Below are positions 1-8,334 of a DNA stretch of 36,293 bases, in pieces; position 1 is the first letter of the stretch, and every line of letters starts with the position of its first letter. A model generated the notes under the pieces. It saw nothing but the letters and a program-made list of their open reading frames with translations. It did no database searches and was not told the origin of the DNA. Made by a program: the position numbers and the translations under genes. Origin of the DNA: Sulfurimonas sp. (GTDB lineage Bacteria; Campylobacterota; Campylobacteria; Campylobacterales; Sulfurimonadaceae); NCBI GenBank assembly GCA_030654155.1, contig JAURYA010000070.1, positions 1 through 36,293 on the forward strand, given 5' to 3'.

Positions 1-1419
1 CCCATCACTCGGAGAGACATATCCGCTTGTATTGATACCTTTTACAGCGGTTCCTATTCCCCAATATGAGTGACATTTAAAGCATATTTGATACTCCTTC
101 TCTGAAGACTCCATCGTTGTAAAAGTAGTCGGTTGCGTCCAAGCAGTAGGCCATGTCGGCTCAATCCCAGGAACGCCTTTAAGCACATTTGAGACAAGAT
201 TTGTCGATGCTCCCGGAACTCCGTACCAAGAACCGTCTACAATATGCGTTCCAGCTTTTGCGCGGTGAGGGTTGTGACAATCCATACAAACAGCATGCTT
301 GTTTGTCGACCAAGCCATCCCTTTGATAGCAAGCGGATCCGGATTTCCTGTTCCATAGAGCGCATCAAGATTTGTATGCTGCGTCCCGGGAAGATTATCT
401 TCAGCAAGAACGGGATGCGTATAATTTCTGCTTAAAATCGATTTTATATCCTTTGCACCGCCTACACCGTGACATTTAGCTCCGCCCTCAGTCGAAGCAG
501 CTCCTTGAAAACATGTCTGTTCAAGAACTTGTCTGTTTAGGTAACCCACACCCTGTCCGTTGTGAGGTACATGGCAGTTTGCACATCCAAGCTCTCCGAC
601 TGCACCTGTACCGTATTTTGCTATCAATGCTCCATCCGTGTATGTAGGAGTACCGGGAGGAGACTGATGAACACTTCCGCTCCAAGATGTTTTTTCATGA
701 CAAGATGTACAAGTACCGACAAAATTTTGAGCATGGTTAGCTCCTGCATCATAATGTAAAAACATTTTATTGTCTTTATGAGGGTCATGGCAAGATGAAC
801 ACTCGACATACTTTCCGGTATATCCTGCATATTCATAAAGTTTTATAGGAGAGTCAGGCGTAACCTTAAGCTCAGATGTCCTTGTTCCCACTCCAAATGC
901 TTTGCTTATTGTAGTATTGTAAACTGCTCCTACGGGGTGATGATGCGAAAGGTCCGTTCCTATAAATGCAGTGGAGGTATCGACAATAGTCCCATCCCCG
1001 TCAACTCCGCTCATGGGTATAGTCGCACCGTCATAGTCATATCTTAGTTTAGATACCGCTCCAACGGCAATGGTTCCGTCATGACAACTTAAACATTGGC
1101 GAGAAAGTGCTCCGGGAGTATCGTTTGCCGTACCTAAATCTGCGGCGATGGATGGGTAGCCCATTCTTCTTAAGTAATCACTATCGTACATTACATAGTC
1201 AGTTGTCGGCATACTTCTGTTCCAAAGCGGCTTCCCTACCGGCTGCGCAAAATGAGGTACATGACAAAAAACACAAATCTCCGTCTCGCTTGTTGACTTT
1301 ACGGTTCCTGCAGTATTGCTTATAGAGAGATTGTGTTTTGTATTGACAATTGAAGCTAGCAGTCCGGTAGCTATAACTACGCCGGTAAGAAAAAAGACAA
1401 AATGCCTAACCTTTTTCAT
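1..1419 (-). CDS. Large multiheme cytochrome c, C-terminus cut by window edge
   Basis: The minus-strand frame from ATG 1417-1419 stays open to base 1, giving 473 residues with no stop. A hydrophobic N-terminal segment (about residues 6-24) should act as a Sec signal or membrane anchor. Seven CXXCH heme sites are visible (CVFCH at 49-53, then CLSCH, CSSCH, CTSCH, CANCH, CMDCH, CFKCH). An eighth probable site has expanded spacing: C303, twelve residues, then C316-H317, followed by a KDIKS...HPV segment like those after ordinary sites in doubled-CXXCH cytochromes. The first ~220 residues align motif by motif with the tetraheme cytochrome at 6376-7107. The start overlaps the stop of the upstream NHL gene as ATGA, implying translational coupling. 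It is probably the exported or terminal electron carrier of the cluster. The total heme number is unknown because the gene is truncated. Confidence 0.9.
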   Translation of the reverse strand, partial: MKKVRHFVFFLTGVVIATGLLASIVNTKHNLSISNTAGTVKSTSETEICVFCHVPHFAQPVGKPLWNRSMPTTDYVMYDSDYLRRMGYPSIAADLGTANDTPGALSRQCLSCHDGTIAVGAVSKLRYDYDGATIPMSGVDGDGTIVDTSTAFIGTDLSHHHPVGAVYNTTISKAFGVGTRTSELKVTPDSPIKLYEYAGYTGKYVECSSCHDPHKDNKMFLHYDAGANHAQNFVGTCTSCHEKTSWSGSVHQSPPGTPTYTDGALIAKYGTGAVGELGCANCHVPHNGQGVGYLNRQVLEQTCFQGAASTEGGAKCHGVGGAKDIKSILSRNYTHPVLAEDNLPGTQHTNLDALYGTGNPDPLAIKGMAWSTNKHAVCMDCHNPHRAKAGTHIVDGSWYGVPGASTNLVSNVLKGVPGIEPTWPTAWTQPTTFTTMESSEKEYQICFKCHSYWGIGTAVKGINTSGYVSPSDG

Positions 1420-2429
1420 CTTGGACTCCTTGTTTGAGAAGTGTTTATCAGTCTAAAAATCTGAAGTCGTTTGTTATTGACATCTGTTACATATATCTCA
1501 TTATTTGCAGTAATAGAGATATCTTCAGGGAGTGAAAATTCGCCTTTTCTCTCCCCATATCTGCCTAAAACAAGCAAAAGCTCCCCGTTTTGGTTAAAAA
1601 TCTGCATATTGTTAAACATAGTATCACTCACATAAATATTACCTTGACTATCCACAGAGATACCTCTTGGGCTTCCAAAACAGCCTATCTCATCACCTAG
1701 TTGACCAAACTTTCGTATAAACTTTCCGTCTTTGTCCAGTATCTGTACCCTATGGTTCATCGAGTCCGCTATGTAAAGTTTCCCGTCACTTCCTATATCC
1801 ATAAAAGTAGGTTTGTTAAACTCCCCATTGCCGTTGCCTCTTTTTCCCAAAGAACCTATAAATTTTCCGCTAAGCGTTGTCATATGGATTTGGTCGGAGA
1901 GCGTATCTACTATGTATAGCTTTTGCCCATCAGGGCTTATGGCAAGTCCTACGGGTCTTTGCAGCTCTTTTGGTGCAATAATGTGGCTAAAATCGCCATC
2001 CTTTTCAAATACATATATTTTAGCTCTAACTGAATCGGAGACATAAATATTTCCTTTGCTGTCGGTTACTATATCTATTGGGTATAAAAATTTCTCTTTT
2101 TTAGAACCTTCTATGCTAAGCACTTCATGCTCTTTTTTATCAAAAATATAGAGAACTTTCGTCGCAATGTCGCTTACATAAACCCTATCTTTATCGGCAT
2201 GAATTCCAAAAGGCGCATTTAATGGTTTTTCTTCCTCTCCAAGCAAAAAATCATATACTTTTGCAAAAAAACCTTTTTTTATTCCACAATCTTTATAATC
2301 TTTGATTGAAGAAACAAACTCTATCCTCGCTTCATCGGGCGGCGGAGGCCAAACTAGTTTCGGTACATTTGCAGCGTAAAGACAGTTGCTGCTCAACATA
2401 AAAATTAATACATATAAAAATTTATTCAT
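1416..2429 (-). CDS. NHL-repeat beta-propeller protein, exported
   Basis: This 337-residue protein starts with a signal peptide (about residues 1-19, ending near CLYAA). A proline-rich PPPPDEARIEF segment follows, and then about six NHL blades recognisable by repeated GNIYVSD / KLYIADS / NRVQI motifs. NHL propellers are rigid protein-binding scaffolds. Here it would sit in the periplasm or at the outer membrane. It is clearly paralogous to the NHL lipoprotein at 5166-6275; the two share GNIYV-D, FNN-QIF and RVQI-D-GKFI-KFG. It lies 13 bp after the beta-barrel gene with a good ribosome site (AAGGGG), and its TGA overlaps the ATG of the large cytochrome. The local pairing suggests a structural role in the conduit rather than an enzyme, but no catalytic function can be read from the sequence. 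Confidence 0.9.
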   Translation of the reverse strand: MNKFLYVLIFMLSSNCLYAANVPKLVWPPPPDEARIEFVSSIKDYKDCGIKKGFFAKVYDFLLGEEEKPLNAPFGIHADKDRVYVSDIATKVLYIFDKKEHEVLSIEGSKKEKFLYPIDIVTDSKGNIYVSDSVRAKIYVFEKDGDFSHIIAPKELQRPVGLAISPDGQKLYIVDTLSDQIHMTTLSGKFIGSLGKRGNGNGEFNKPTFMDIGSDGKLYIADSMNHRVQILDKDGKFIRKFGQLGDEIGCFGSPRGISVDSQGNIYVSDTMFNNMQIFNQNGELLLVLGRYGERKGEFSLPEDISITANNEIYVTDVNNKRLQIFRLINTSQTRSPR

Positions 2430-2442
2430 CTTAATAATCCCC

Positions 2443-4215
2443 TTAAAATGTTCGTGTTAACTGCACTCTAAACATAGAACGCTCATTTTCTATATTTCTA
2501 AGTACGCTCTCTATCTGACTCTTATTATACTGATATCCCATTAAAAAAGTAGTTTTCCCGGCTCTAAAGTTCAAATTTGCGTTTCCTGAATGTTCAATTG
2601 TATTGTACATTTCGCTCATCCTAGCAGAAGCGTCAAATGTCCACCTTTGAAAAATGCGATAGTTCATATTGGCATCTATTCTAGGACTTAAACCACTTTC
2701 AGTTACATCGTCATTTCTTCTGCTTATATACTCTGCTCCAACTAAAAATCTTATCTTTCCTCTAGCACCAAAACTAAATGAAAAATCAAGCGCCTCCATA
2801 ATACTAGCTACCGAATAGTCGTTCTTTGTCTCTTCATTGTCAAGAACAGAAATATAAGTTCTGCTTGTTTGCATATATCTCGCTGTTATATTATTTCCTA
2901 CATTGCCATAGAGTCTTGACAATAAGTAGAGGTCAAAATTGTATCTCTGCTCTTCCTCATCGATTGAGCTAATTGAGTTATAGTAACCGCTGCCAAAACT
3001 AAGAGTTGACTTTATCGAAGGAAGTTCCCTTTTTACTCTTGCTATCAAGTCAAGATTATATCTATCTACACTGCTTGATGTAGGCGTATTTGCGGTATTT
3101 ATAGTCATTTCGTACTCACTGCTGTTTCTTTGTGCGCCAAGCCTTGTAGTAAGAGTAAAAGGCATATTTTCGAACCAAGTCGTTGCATAATTATGCATAG
3201 CATACAAGTTAAGATATGTGTTTGTTCCTTTTACAGAGGTTGCATCGTACATATATGCCATTGCATTTTCGCTAAGCAAAATAGTATCGGTCAATTTATA
3301 GTTAAATGCTTGATTTATATTTATAGAATTAAAAACATATTTCTCCCCTCCAAAAATATCAGCATTTTCCATATTTGAAGTATACACTGAGAGTGAGCCG
3401 TCGTACTTTGCATCTTTTGGACTCCAGTACAAGCTAAGGTCTGCGTCTATCGTTTCACTCATATAAGTTTCATCATTTTCGTAAGAAGCATTTGAGTAAA
3501 CCCTTAAATCATCCGTTGCATACCAAGAATCCGTGATGCTAAAAATATCTTTTATCTGACTTACTGCTAACTGTGCATCGTTTATATATTGCTGCTCATT
3601 GTCCATTTCGCTATGTATGTAACTTGCCTGAAAACTGTGTTTATTTTCGCTGTATCTAAATGATGTGTTATATGTCGTAGTTTGCGACTCTTGAAGCATG
3701 TCGTCAAATTCGGATATAGTTTTTGTCTTTGCTGCGCCGTAAGTAACGCTATAGGGTTCAAAATTTATAGACCCTGACGCCCCTTCACTGCTGGTTTCAT
3801 AAACATAATTTGTTGAGTATACGCTGTAAACTGTGTTTATGGGTTTTTCATATCTGTTTGCATAAATCAAAAATGGAAATTTTGTATCTTTTATAAAGTT
3901 TAAGTTTACTTTATAATCCTGCCCGACACTCTTTTGTTTTGACTCAAAACTATCGGTTTCATAGTTCTCAGTGTCGTATCTAAGAATACCTTCAACCACA
4001 TACTCAAGCAACTTAGGACTATAAATATTTCCACCATACCCGAGCTTAAGCTCTTGTATAAAGTTCTCTTTCGCAGTATGCTCTGAAGCTACAGTATACT
4101 CATCTTCTATATAAGTAAAACCGAGACTTCCGTAAGCTCCTTTGTCCGGATATTCATTTGCCGCTAAAAACAGTGGTGCTGATAAATAGAGACAAAGGAA
4201 AAATTTTTTTTGCAT
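2443..4215 (-). CDS. Large outer-membrane beta-barrel, candidate conduit porin
   Basis: The 590-residue product has a signal peptide (about residues 1-18, ending LFLAA). The mature part is rich in alternating polar/aromatic stretches typical of amphipathic strands and ends in ...LTRTF, with the C-terminal phenylalanine expected of a BamA-dependent barrel. At roughly 22 residues per strand the length allows about 26 strands, which is the MtrB size class and larger than a general trimeric porin. No cysteine or heme site is present. It lies between a parvulin chaperone gene and an NHL gene, inside a run of multiheme cytochrome genes. By analogy with porin-cytochrome complexes it may sheath a multiheme cytochrome across the outer membrane. 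Family membership (MtrB/PioB, OmbB or new) cannot be settled by eye. Confidence 0.85.
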   Translation of the reverse strand: MQKKFFLCLYLSAPLFLAANEYPDKGAYGSLGFTYIEDEYTVASEHTAKENFIQELKLGYGGNIYSPKLLEYVVEGILRYDTENYETDSFESKQKSVGQDYKVNLNFIKDTKFPFLIYANRYEKPINTVYSVYSTNYVYETSSEGASGSINFEPYSVTYGAAKTKTISEFDDMLQESQTTTYNTSFRYSENKHSFQASYIHSEMDNEQQYINDAQLAVSQIKDIFSITDSWYATDDLRVYSNASYENDETYMSETIDADLSLYWSPKDAKYDGSLSVYTSNMENADIFGGEKYVFNSININQAFNYKLTDTILLSENAMAYMYDATSVKGTNTYLNLYAMHNYATTWFENMPFTLTTRLGAQRNSSEYEMTINTANTPTSSSVDRYNLDLIARVKRELPSIKSTLSFGSGYYNSISSIDEEEQRYNFDLYLLSRLYGNVGNNITARYMQTSRTYISVLDNEETKNDYSVASIMEALDFSFSFGARGKIRFLVGAEYISRRNDDVTESGLSPRIDANMNYRIFQRWTFDASARMSEMYNTIEHSGNANLNFRAGKTTFLMGYQYNKSQIESVLRNIENERSMFRVQLTRTF

Positions 4216-4223
4216 CTCACTTT

Positions 4224-5156
4224 TTACTTCACTATAACAGAATTTTTCTTTAACTTCCCGAGCAAATCAGCTTTTCGCTTATCTTCCTCTTTCTCTTTTA
4301 GCTCTTTTTTGAGTCCATCTTTTACCTTCTCAAACGATAGCTGGTTAGCAGCTGTTTTTTCTTCAACTTTTACTATAAAAAACCCTACATCTTTTTCTAT
4401 AATCTCGCTCATTGCACCGACGTCCATAGAAAGAGCCTTCTCCTCAACCGTCGGGTCTAACATTCCTTTATGAAGATACCCCATATCTCCACCCATAACA
4501 CGACTCGCGTCATTTGAGTAAGTTTGAGCAACATATGCGAAACTCTCACCCTTTTTAAGCATAGCCTGCGCTTCTTCTATTTTCTTTTTTGCTTTTTGCT
4601 TACCGTCTGCAACTTTTGGGTCATTTTTGACATATATAAGACGAACTCTAAGTTTTTCAGGCTCTTTAAACTTGTACATATTTTCATTATAGTACTTTTT
4701 AAGCTCTGCATCACTTAGATTTGCTTCTACCTCTTTTATATAAAGCTTTTTAAGAACTTCATCTTTTCTAACCGCTTCTCTGAAGCTCTCTTTTGTAAAT
4801 CCTAGTCTCTTTATGTCATTTTCCAAATCTTTCTTGGAGTTATATGCCGCTACAAGGTTTGTCATAACTTCATCCACTTCACTATTTGTTACTTTTATCT
4901 TTTTTGAGAGTGCATAGTTGTACAAAAGCGTCTTATCTATAAGAGCATCAAGTGCTTTTTCTTGTAGACCTTTTAGTTTCTCTTCATTTACATTAGTATG
5001 AAAATACTCTTTTGGGAGCAATTTACCAACCTCTTTGTCTCTCTCATCTACTGAAATTGCCGTTCCGTTTACTACTGCAACGGTAGATTCCGGTAACAAT
5101 CCTTTTTGTGCGTATAAAAGTGTGCCTAATATGGCTATTAAAAAAAACTTATTCAA
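4224..5156 (-). CDS. Periplasmic parvulin-type peptidyl-prolyl isomerase (PpiC/SurA-like)
   Basis: This 310-residue protein has a short signal peptide (to about residue 16, LLYAQ), a SurA_N-like helical chaperone region with the typical VAVVNGTAIS opening, and a parvulin domain at about residues 170-262. The parvulin signature is visible as RVRLIYVKND, GESFAYVAQTYSND, GGDMGYLHKGML and GFFIVKVEE. A lysine-rich C-terminal helix follows. The family isomerises prolyl bonds and escorts unfolded outer-membrane proteins. Its position directly upstream of the large barrel gene (8 bp gap) suggests a dedicated chaperone for that barrel or for the cytochromes. The start is TTG (5154-5156) with AAGG upstream. 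It is not the general SurA by context alone. Confidence 0.9.
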   Translation of the reverse strand: MNKFFLIAILGTLLYAQKGLLPESTVAVVNGTAISVDERDKEVGKLLPKEYFHTNVNEEKLKGLQEKALDALIDKTLLYNYALSKKIKVTNSEVDEVMTNLVAAYNSKKDLENDIKRLGFTKESFREAVRKDEVLKKLYIKEVEANLSDAELKKYYNENMYKFKEPEKLRVRLIYVKNDPKVADGKQKAKKKIEEAQAMLKKGESFAYVAQTYSNDASRVMGGDMGYLHKGMLDPTVEEKALSMDVGAMSEIIEKDVGFFIVKVEEKTAANQLSFEKVKDGLKKELKEKEEDKRKADLLGKLKKNSVIVK

Positions 5157-5165
5157 GACTTTGCC

Positions 5166-6275
5166 TTATTTTTTTTCTATTATTATTGATTGCGGAACCG
5201 CTTCTGTCTTAGTGTTTTTTAGCTCATTATACTTTTGCGGGTTTTTTGCTTTCCACTTTTGACTTACATACTGAAAAGTTTGCACTCTTCCGCTAAAGCC
5301 ATCGGCAATAGCAATTTTATCCTCTTCATCTATGTATATGCCCGTAATAAGTCGAAACTGCGTCGGCTCAAGCCCCCCGCCTCCAAAGAACATAAGCAAC
5401 TCTTTTCCGTACTCACTAAATATCTGAACATTGTTAAATGCGCTGTCTGCAACATAGATGTTTCCTTCACTGTCAACACCCACACCCTTTGGTCGCGCAA
5501 ATGTCCCAGGCTTGTTACCTACATTTCCAAATTTAGTTATAAACTTTCCCTCTTTGTCAAAGATTTGAACGCGAAAGTTTTGAGTATCAACCACTACCAC
5601 ATTTCCATTTCTCTGATCAACTGCTACATTTGTAGGGTAGTTAAACTCAGCGTCTTCTACGCCTCTTTTCCCCACCGTATAGAGATGTTTTTTTGTGACG
5701 ATGTCATAAGCCTTAAGCTGATGAGACTTTGTATCGACAACATAGAGCCTATGAAGATTCTTGTCTATCGCAATGCCCGTCGGGTTTGCAAAGTCAAGTC
5801 TGTCTCCTATGACAAACTTTAGCGTTCCGTTTGTATCATAAACATTTACCCTCTTCTCGCGTGAATCTGTAACAAATACATTTTTATCCCTGTCAAACGC
5901 TAATCCAACAGGCGCCGCTAGCTTTCCTGAGGCACTGTCTCCTATAAACTTTACATCTTTACTTTTTTCATCCATGACAAAAACCACATCTGTTCCAGTA
6001 TCGGCAGCATAGACTTTGCCATCAAGCAGTCCAACACCGTAGGGCTTTACAATGTTTGATACTTTTTTGGTAGCTTTTGTTTCACCCAAAAAAGCATCCA
6101 ATGCATTAACTTTCTCTTCAGTAGCGCCGCCTCTGTAAGTAGCCAAATAGACTATTTTGGGCTCTTCTGGGAATGACGGAAATACTATCGTAGGTTCAAC
6201 TTCTACCTCTTTGGTAGCACAAGCTTGAAAAAAAAGCACAACTATGATTTGAATAAAAAGGAAGATGATTTTCAT
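5166..6275 (-). CDS. NHL-repeat beta-propeller lipoprotein
   Basis: The protein has 369 residues. The N-terminus is a hydrophobic segment ending FFQAC with Cys19, a likely (imperfect) lipobox, so the protein is probably lipid-anchored. After a linker (FPSFPEEPKIVYLATY) come about six NHL blades with repeated GNIYVAD, RVQIFDKEGKF and PTGIAID motifs. It is a paralogue of the NHL protein at 1416-2429; the two genes bracket the isomerase and barrel genes. GGAG lies 7 bases before ATG 6273-6275. The 100-bp gap to the upstream tetraheme gene has only a weak 5-bp hairpin, so partial read-through from the tetraheme promoter is likely. Role: probable scaffold of the electron conduit, by context only. 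Confidence 0.88.
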   Translation of the reverse strand: MKIIFLFIQIIVVLFFQACATKEVEVEPTIVFPSFPEEPKIVYLATYRGGATEEKVNALDAFLGETKATKKVSNIVKPYGVGLLDGKVYAADTGTDVVFVMDEKSKDVKFIGDSASGKLAAPVGLAFDRDKNVFVTDSREKRVNVYDTNGTLKFVIGDRLDFANPTGIAIDKNLHRLYVVDTKSHQLKAYDIVTKKHLYTVGKRGVEDAEFNYPTNVAVDQRNGNVVVVDTQNFRVQIFDKEGKFITKFGNVGNKPGTFARPKGVGVDSEGNIYVADSAFNNVQIFSEYGKELLMFFGGGGLEPTQFRLITGIYIDEEDKIAIADGFSGRVQTFQYVSQKWKAKNPQKYNELKNTKTEAVPQSIIIEKK

Positions 6276-6375
6276 AAAAAACTCCAGCTCTGTAGTAATA
6301 TGAAAATATTATAACAAAGAAAATATAACGAGGATAAGCAGAAAGAGAAAACCTCTCTCCACTTATAATATTGTG

Positions 6376-7107
6376 CTATTTATTGTGGCAGCCTAAGCAA
6401 AGCTTACTCGCCTGATTGGTATGGCGAAGGAAATTAACCTCAGTAGAAGTACCTTGAGTATTTCCGCCGTTATGTGGATCGTGGCAGCTTCCACATTCCA
6501 CTCTTGTATTACGAAGAAGATTTGCAATCGTCGTAGCGCCTACCCAAGCGGTCGTTGTAACAGTTGTTAAAACAGTAGTAGTATCTCTAAGCCCTGCTTT
6601 AGTAGCGTCATAAATAATCGACACCGGATGGTCGTTTGAAAGATTTGGATTACCCGCTGTTGCAGTACCTGGAACACCACCGATATTACCGCCGTAAGCA
6701 GTTGATAAACCATTAACAATATTTTTTGTACCGGCAACAGCGTTTAGACCTGATCCCGGTGCATTAACGATAGAGTCTATCGCGCTCGCACCGTCATGAC
6801 AGCTCAAACACGCCAAAGACGGACTTGCAGGAACTGCATCCGTAGCCGTTCCCGCTATTGTAGAGCCGTACATAGTGAATGTTCCTGAAGGCGTAGCTTT
6901 ATTCCAAAGCGGCGCACCACTAAAAGCTGTGTTCGCCGCGTGAGGCGTGTGACAATATACACATATCTCACCGTTGTCCGCAGTAGCACTAGAAAGAAGT
7001 GCATTAGCCGATAAGTCGTGTGGACTACCCGAAATCGAGCCCGCAAAAGCAGACGACATACCAAACACTGAAGCCACTATCATTAGTTTGATTTTATTAC
7101 TAATCAT
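6376..7107 (-). CDS. Small tetraheme cytochrome c
   Basis: The 243-residue product has a signal peptide cleaved near residue 22 (SSAFA-G) and four CXXCH sites: CVYCH 49-53, CLSCH, CGSCH and CLGCH 237-241, three residues from the C-terminus. Five further histidines (SPH, TPH, NDHP, DPH, LRH) can serve as distal ligands, so four bis-His hemes are possible. A Gly/Ala/Thr-rich, low-charge stretch separates sites 2 and 3. The layout (EIC-CH-PH, PLWNK, CLSCHDG, HPVS, CHDPH, FLR) matches the N-terminal module of the large cytochrome at 1-1419. It has its own promoter and a strong ribosome site (AGGGGAC). It is probably an abundant periplasmic or extracellular electron carrier. Polymerisation like small filament-forming cytochromes is conceivable but not shown. 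Confidence 0.9.
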   Translation of the reverse strand: MISNKIKLMIVASVFGMSSAFAGSISGSPHDLSANALLSSATADNGEICVYCHTPHAANTAFSGAPLWNKATPSGTFTMYGSTIAGTATDAVPASPSLACLSCHDGASAIDSIVNAPGSGLNAVAGTKNIVNGLSTAYGGNIGGVPGTATAGNPNLSNDHPVSIIYDATKAGLRDTTTVLTTVTTTAWVGATTIANLLRNTRVECGSCHDPHNGGNTQGTSTEVNFLRHTNQASKLCLGCHNK

Positions 7108-7160
7108 TCTGTCCCCTTTTCAAATAGTATATAAATTTTTCTAATACTATTTCTACTGTC

Positions 7161-7166
7161 AGTATA
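7161..7166 (-). promoter_or_regulatory. Probable -10 element of the tetraheme-to-large-cytochrome unit
   Basis: On the minus strand a TATACT hexamer lies about 54 bases before the tetraheme ATG, in a very AT-rich stretch with no good -35 box, as is usual for sigma-70 promoters in Campylobacterota. It would give a leader of roughly 45-50 bases and split the cytochrome cluster into two transcription units (9970 to 7300, and 7107 leftwards). Assigned by inspection only. Confidence 0.4.
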
Positions 7167-7223
7167 ACAAATTATTAACTAAGTATTATTGAAGGACATA
7201 ATTTTTTTTTATATATACTTGCA

Positions 7224-7246
7224 ATATGTTACTTTATGTAACATAT
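7224..7246. promoter_or_regulatory. 9-bp inverted repeat between the two cytochrome units
   Basis: ATATGTTAC and GTAACATAT are exact complements separated by 5 bases. The repeat lies between the octaheme stop and the tetraheme promoter. A further GTTACAT half-site occurs at about 7259-7266, and TTGTGAT is repeated twice just beyond. On the minus strand the stem is followed by A-rich rather than T-rich sequence, so it is a poor intrinsic terminator for the octaheme gene. An operator for the downstream unit, or a terminator on the plus strand, are alternatives. Confidence 0.35.
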
Positions 7247-7299
7247 TTATTACGGATTGGTTACATTGTGATTTTTTTGTGATGCAAATTACTTTTCGT

Positions 7300-8328
7300 T
7301 TACTTCTTGTGGCATCTTTGGCATACATTAAAAGGCATTGTACCCTTCATTCTAAGAAGAAATATCCCGCTAGAACCGTGAGGGTCATGGCAACCGCTGC
7401 AAGTAAGCTCTCTTCCTGGGCGTACGGGGTCTTTTCTGTCTCTTGTCGGATGTCCGCCGTCTTTAGTTGGTGCACCAAAGCCGATGGCAGGTATAACATG
7501 CTTTCCGCTTGCCTTTTCAGCATGACAAGTTGTGCAGATATCCCAAATATTTTTGCGAAGAAAGAACTCATTATCCGAACCGTGCGGGTTGTGACATCTC
7601 TCACATCTTCCGTCATTTACCGGTCCGTGTCCAAACTTGCTGTTTTGCCACCCATCAACAGTGTCATGACAACTTCCGCAGGTTTTTGCTACCGGATCGG
7701 CAACAAGATACTTTGAAGCGCCTTTATCCTGCATATTGTACTCTCCGAATTTTCCGTCATGACAATCAAGGCATAGCCAGTTTGCGGCTGGCGCGTGTGT
7801 GTTTTTAGTATTTATCATGCCTCTATGGCACGCATAACATGTTGTTTTAGTCACATCTTCAAGCGCTTCATTGTTTGTCGGGATATTTGACTTCATATTA
7901 TGACAAGAAGCGCACTTTTTCTCTTTTTCGTCTTTATGAAAAAATCTTAGTTTATAATTCTCTGCGTCCTCTTCATTAACGCCCTCAAAGAGTTCTGATA
8001 GAAAATAGAGCTCTCTGCCACTTTTGTTTACCAATTTGGCATCTTTGTATAAACTCACAGATACTATATTTACTCCGGCTTTGAGTTTGAGTGTTTTGCA
8101 GTATGTGTTTTTTTCCGGTTTTACTTTAAGCGTGGTAGTTGTGTTGTTATCTTGTTTTAAAACAATTGTGTCAGCTTCTTTAAATGTAGTATCGATTACA
8201 AAAGTGCTGCCTTCGCCGACATAACGGCTTTTATCTTCCGGCTGAACAATTGCGACTGATGGGGAGAGTTCTTTTGCACCGCCGCTAACAGCGACGATAA
8301 GCAAAAGTAAAATATATGTGAGTCTCAA
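7300..8328 (-). CDS. Octaheme cytochrome c with N-terminal beta domain
   Basis: The 342-residue protein has a signal peptide (about residues 1-17), then a ~110-residue heme-free domain of alternating beta-like segments resembling an Ig/cadherin-type fold, then eight CXXCH sites from CASCH 139-143 to CQRCH 336-340 (CYACH, CLDCH, CGSCH, CERCH, CTTCH and CSGCH between). Several sites carry the CHNPHGS / CHDPHGS form of the doubled-CXXCH family. The start is TTG (8326-8328) with AGG just upstream, 6 bases after the 12-heme gene stop, so they are co-transcribed. Eight hemes is the size of periplasmic OmaB-type components of Geobacter porin-cytochrome complexes, which makes it a candidate for the periplasmic member; that assignment is by analogy only. 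Confidence 0.92.
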   Translation of the reverse strand: MRLTYILLLLIVAVSGGAKELSPSVAIVQPEDKSRYVGEGSTFVIDTTFKEADTIVLKQDNNTTTTLKVKPEKNTYCKTLKLKAGVNIVSVSLYKDAKLVNKSGRELYFLSELFEGVNEEDAENYKLRFFHKDEKEKKCASCHNMKSNIPTNNEALEDVTKTTCYACHRGMINTKNTHAPAANWLCLDCHDGKFGEYNMQDKGASKYLVADPVAKTCGSCHDTVDGWQNSKFGHGPVNDGRCERCHNPHGSDNEFFLRKNIWDICTTCHAEKASGKHVIPAIGFGAPTKDGGHPTRDRKDPVRPGRELTCSGCHDPHGSSGIFLLRMKGTMPFNVCQRCHKK

Positions 8329-8334
8329 ATCAAC

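Noticed and set aside
5235-5822. 195-codon plus-strand open frame opposite the NHL lipoprotein gene
   Set aside because: It is fully antisense to a protein with clear NHL repeats and a signal peptide, has no recognisable domain and has no good ribosome site; it is a shadow frame.
7189-7808. Plus-strand open frames opposite the octaheme gene and its 3' spacer
   Set aside because: They owe their length to the complement of heme-motif codons. The minus strand has eight CXXCH sites and is clearly the coding strand.
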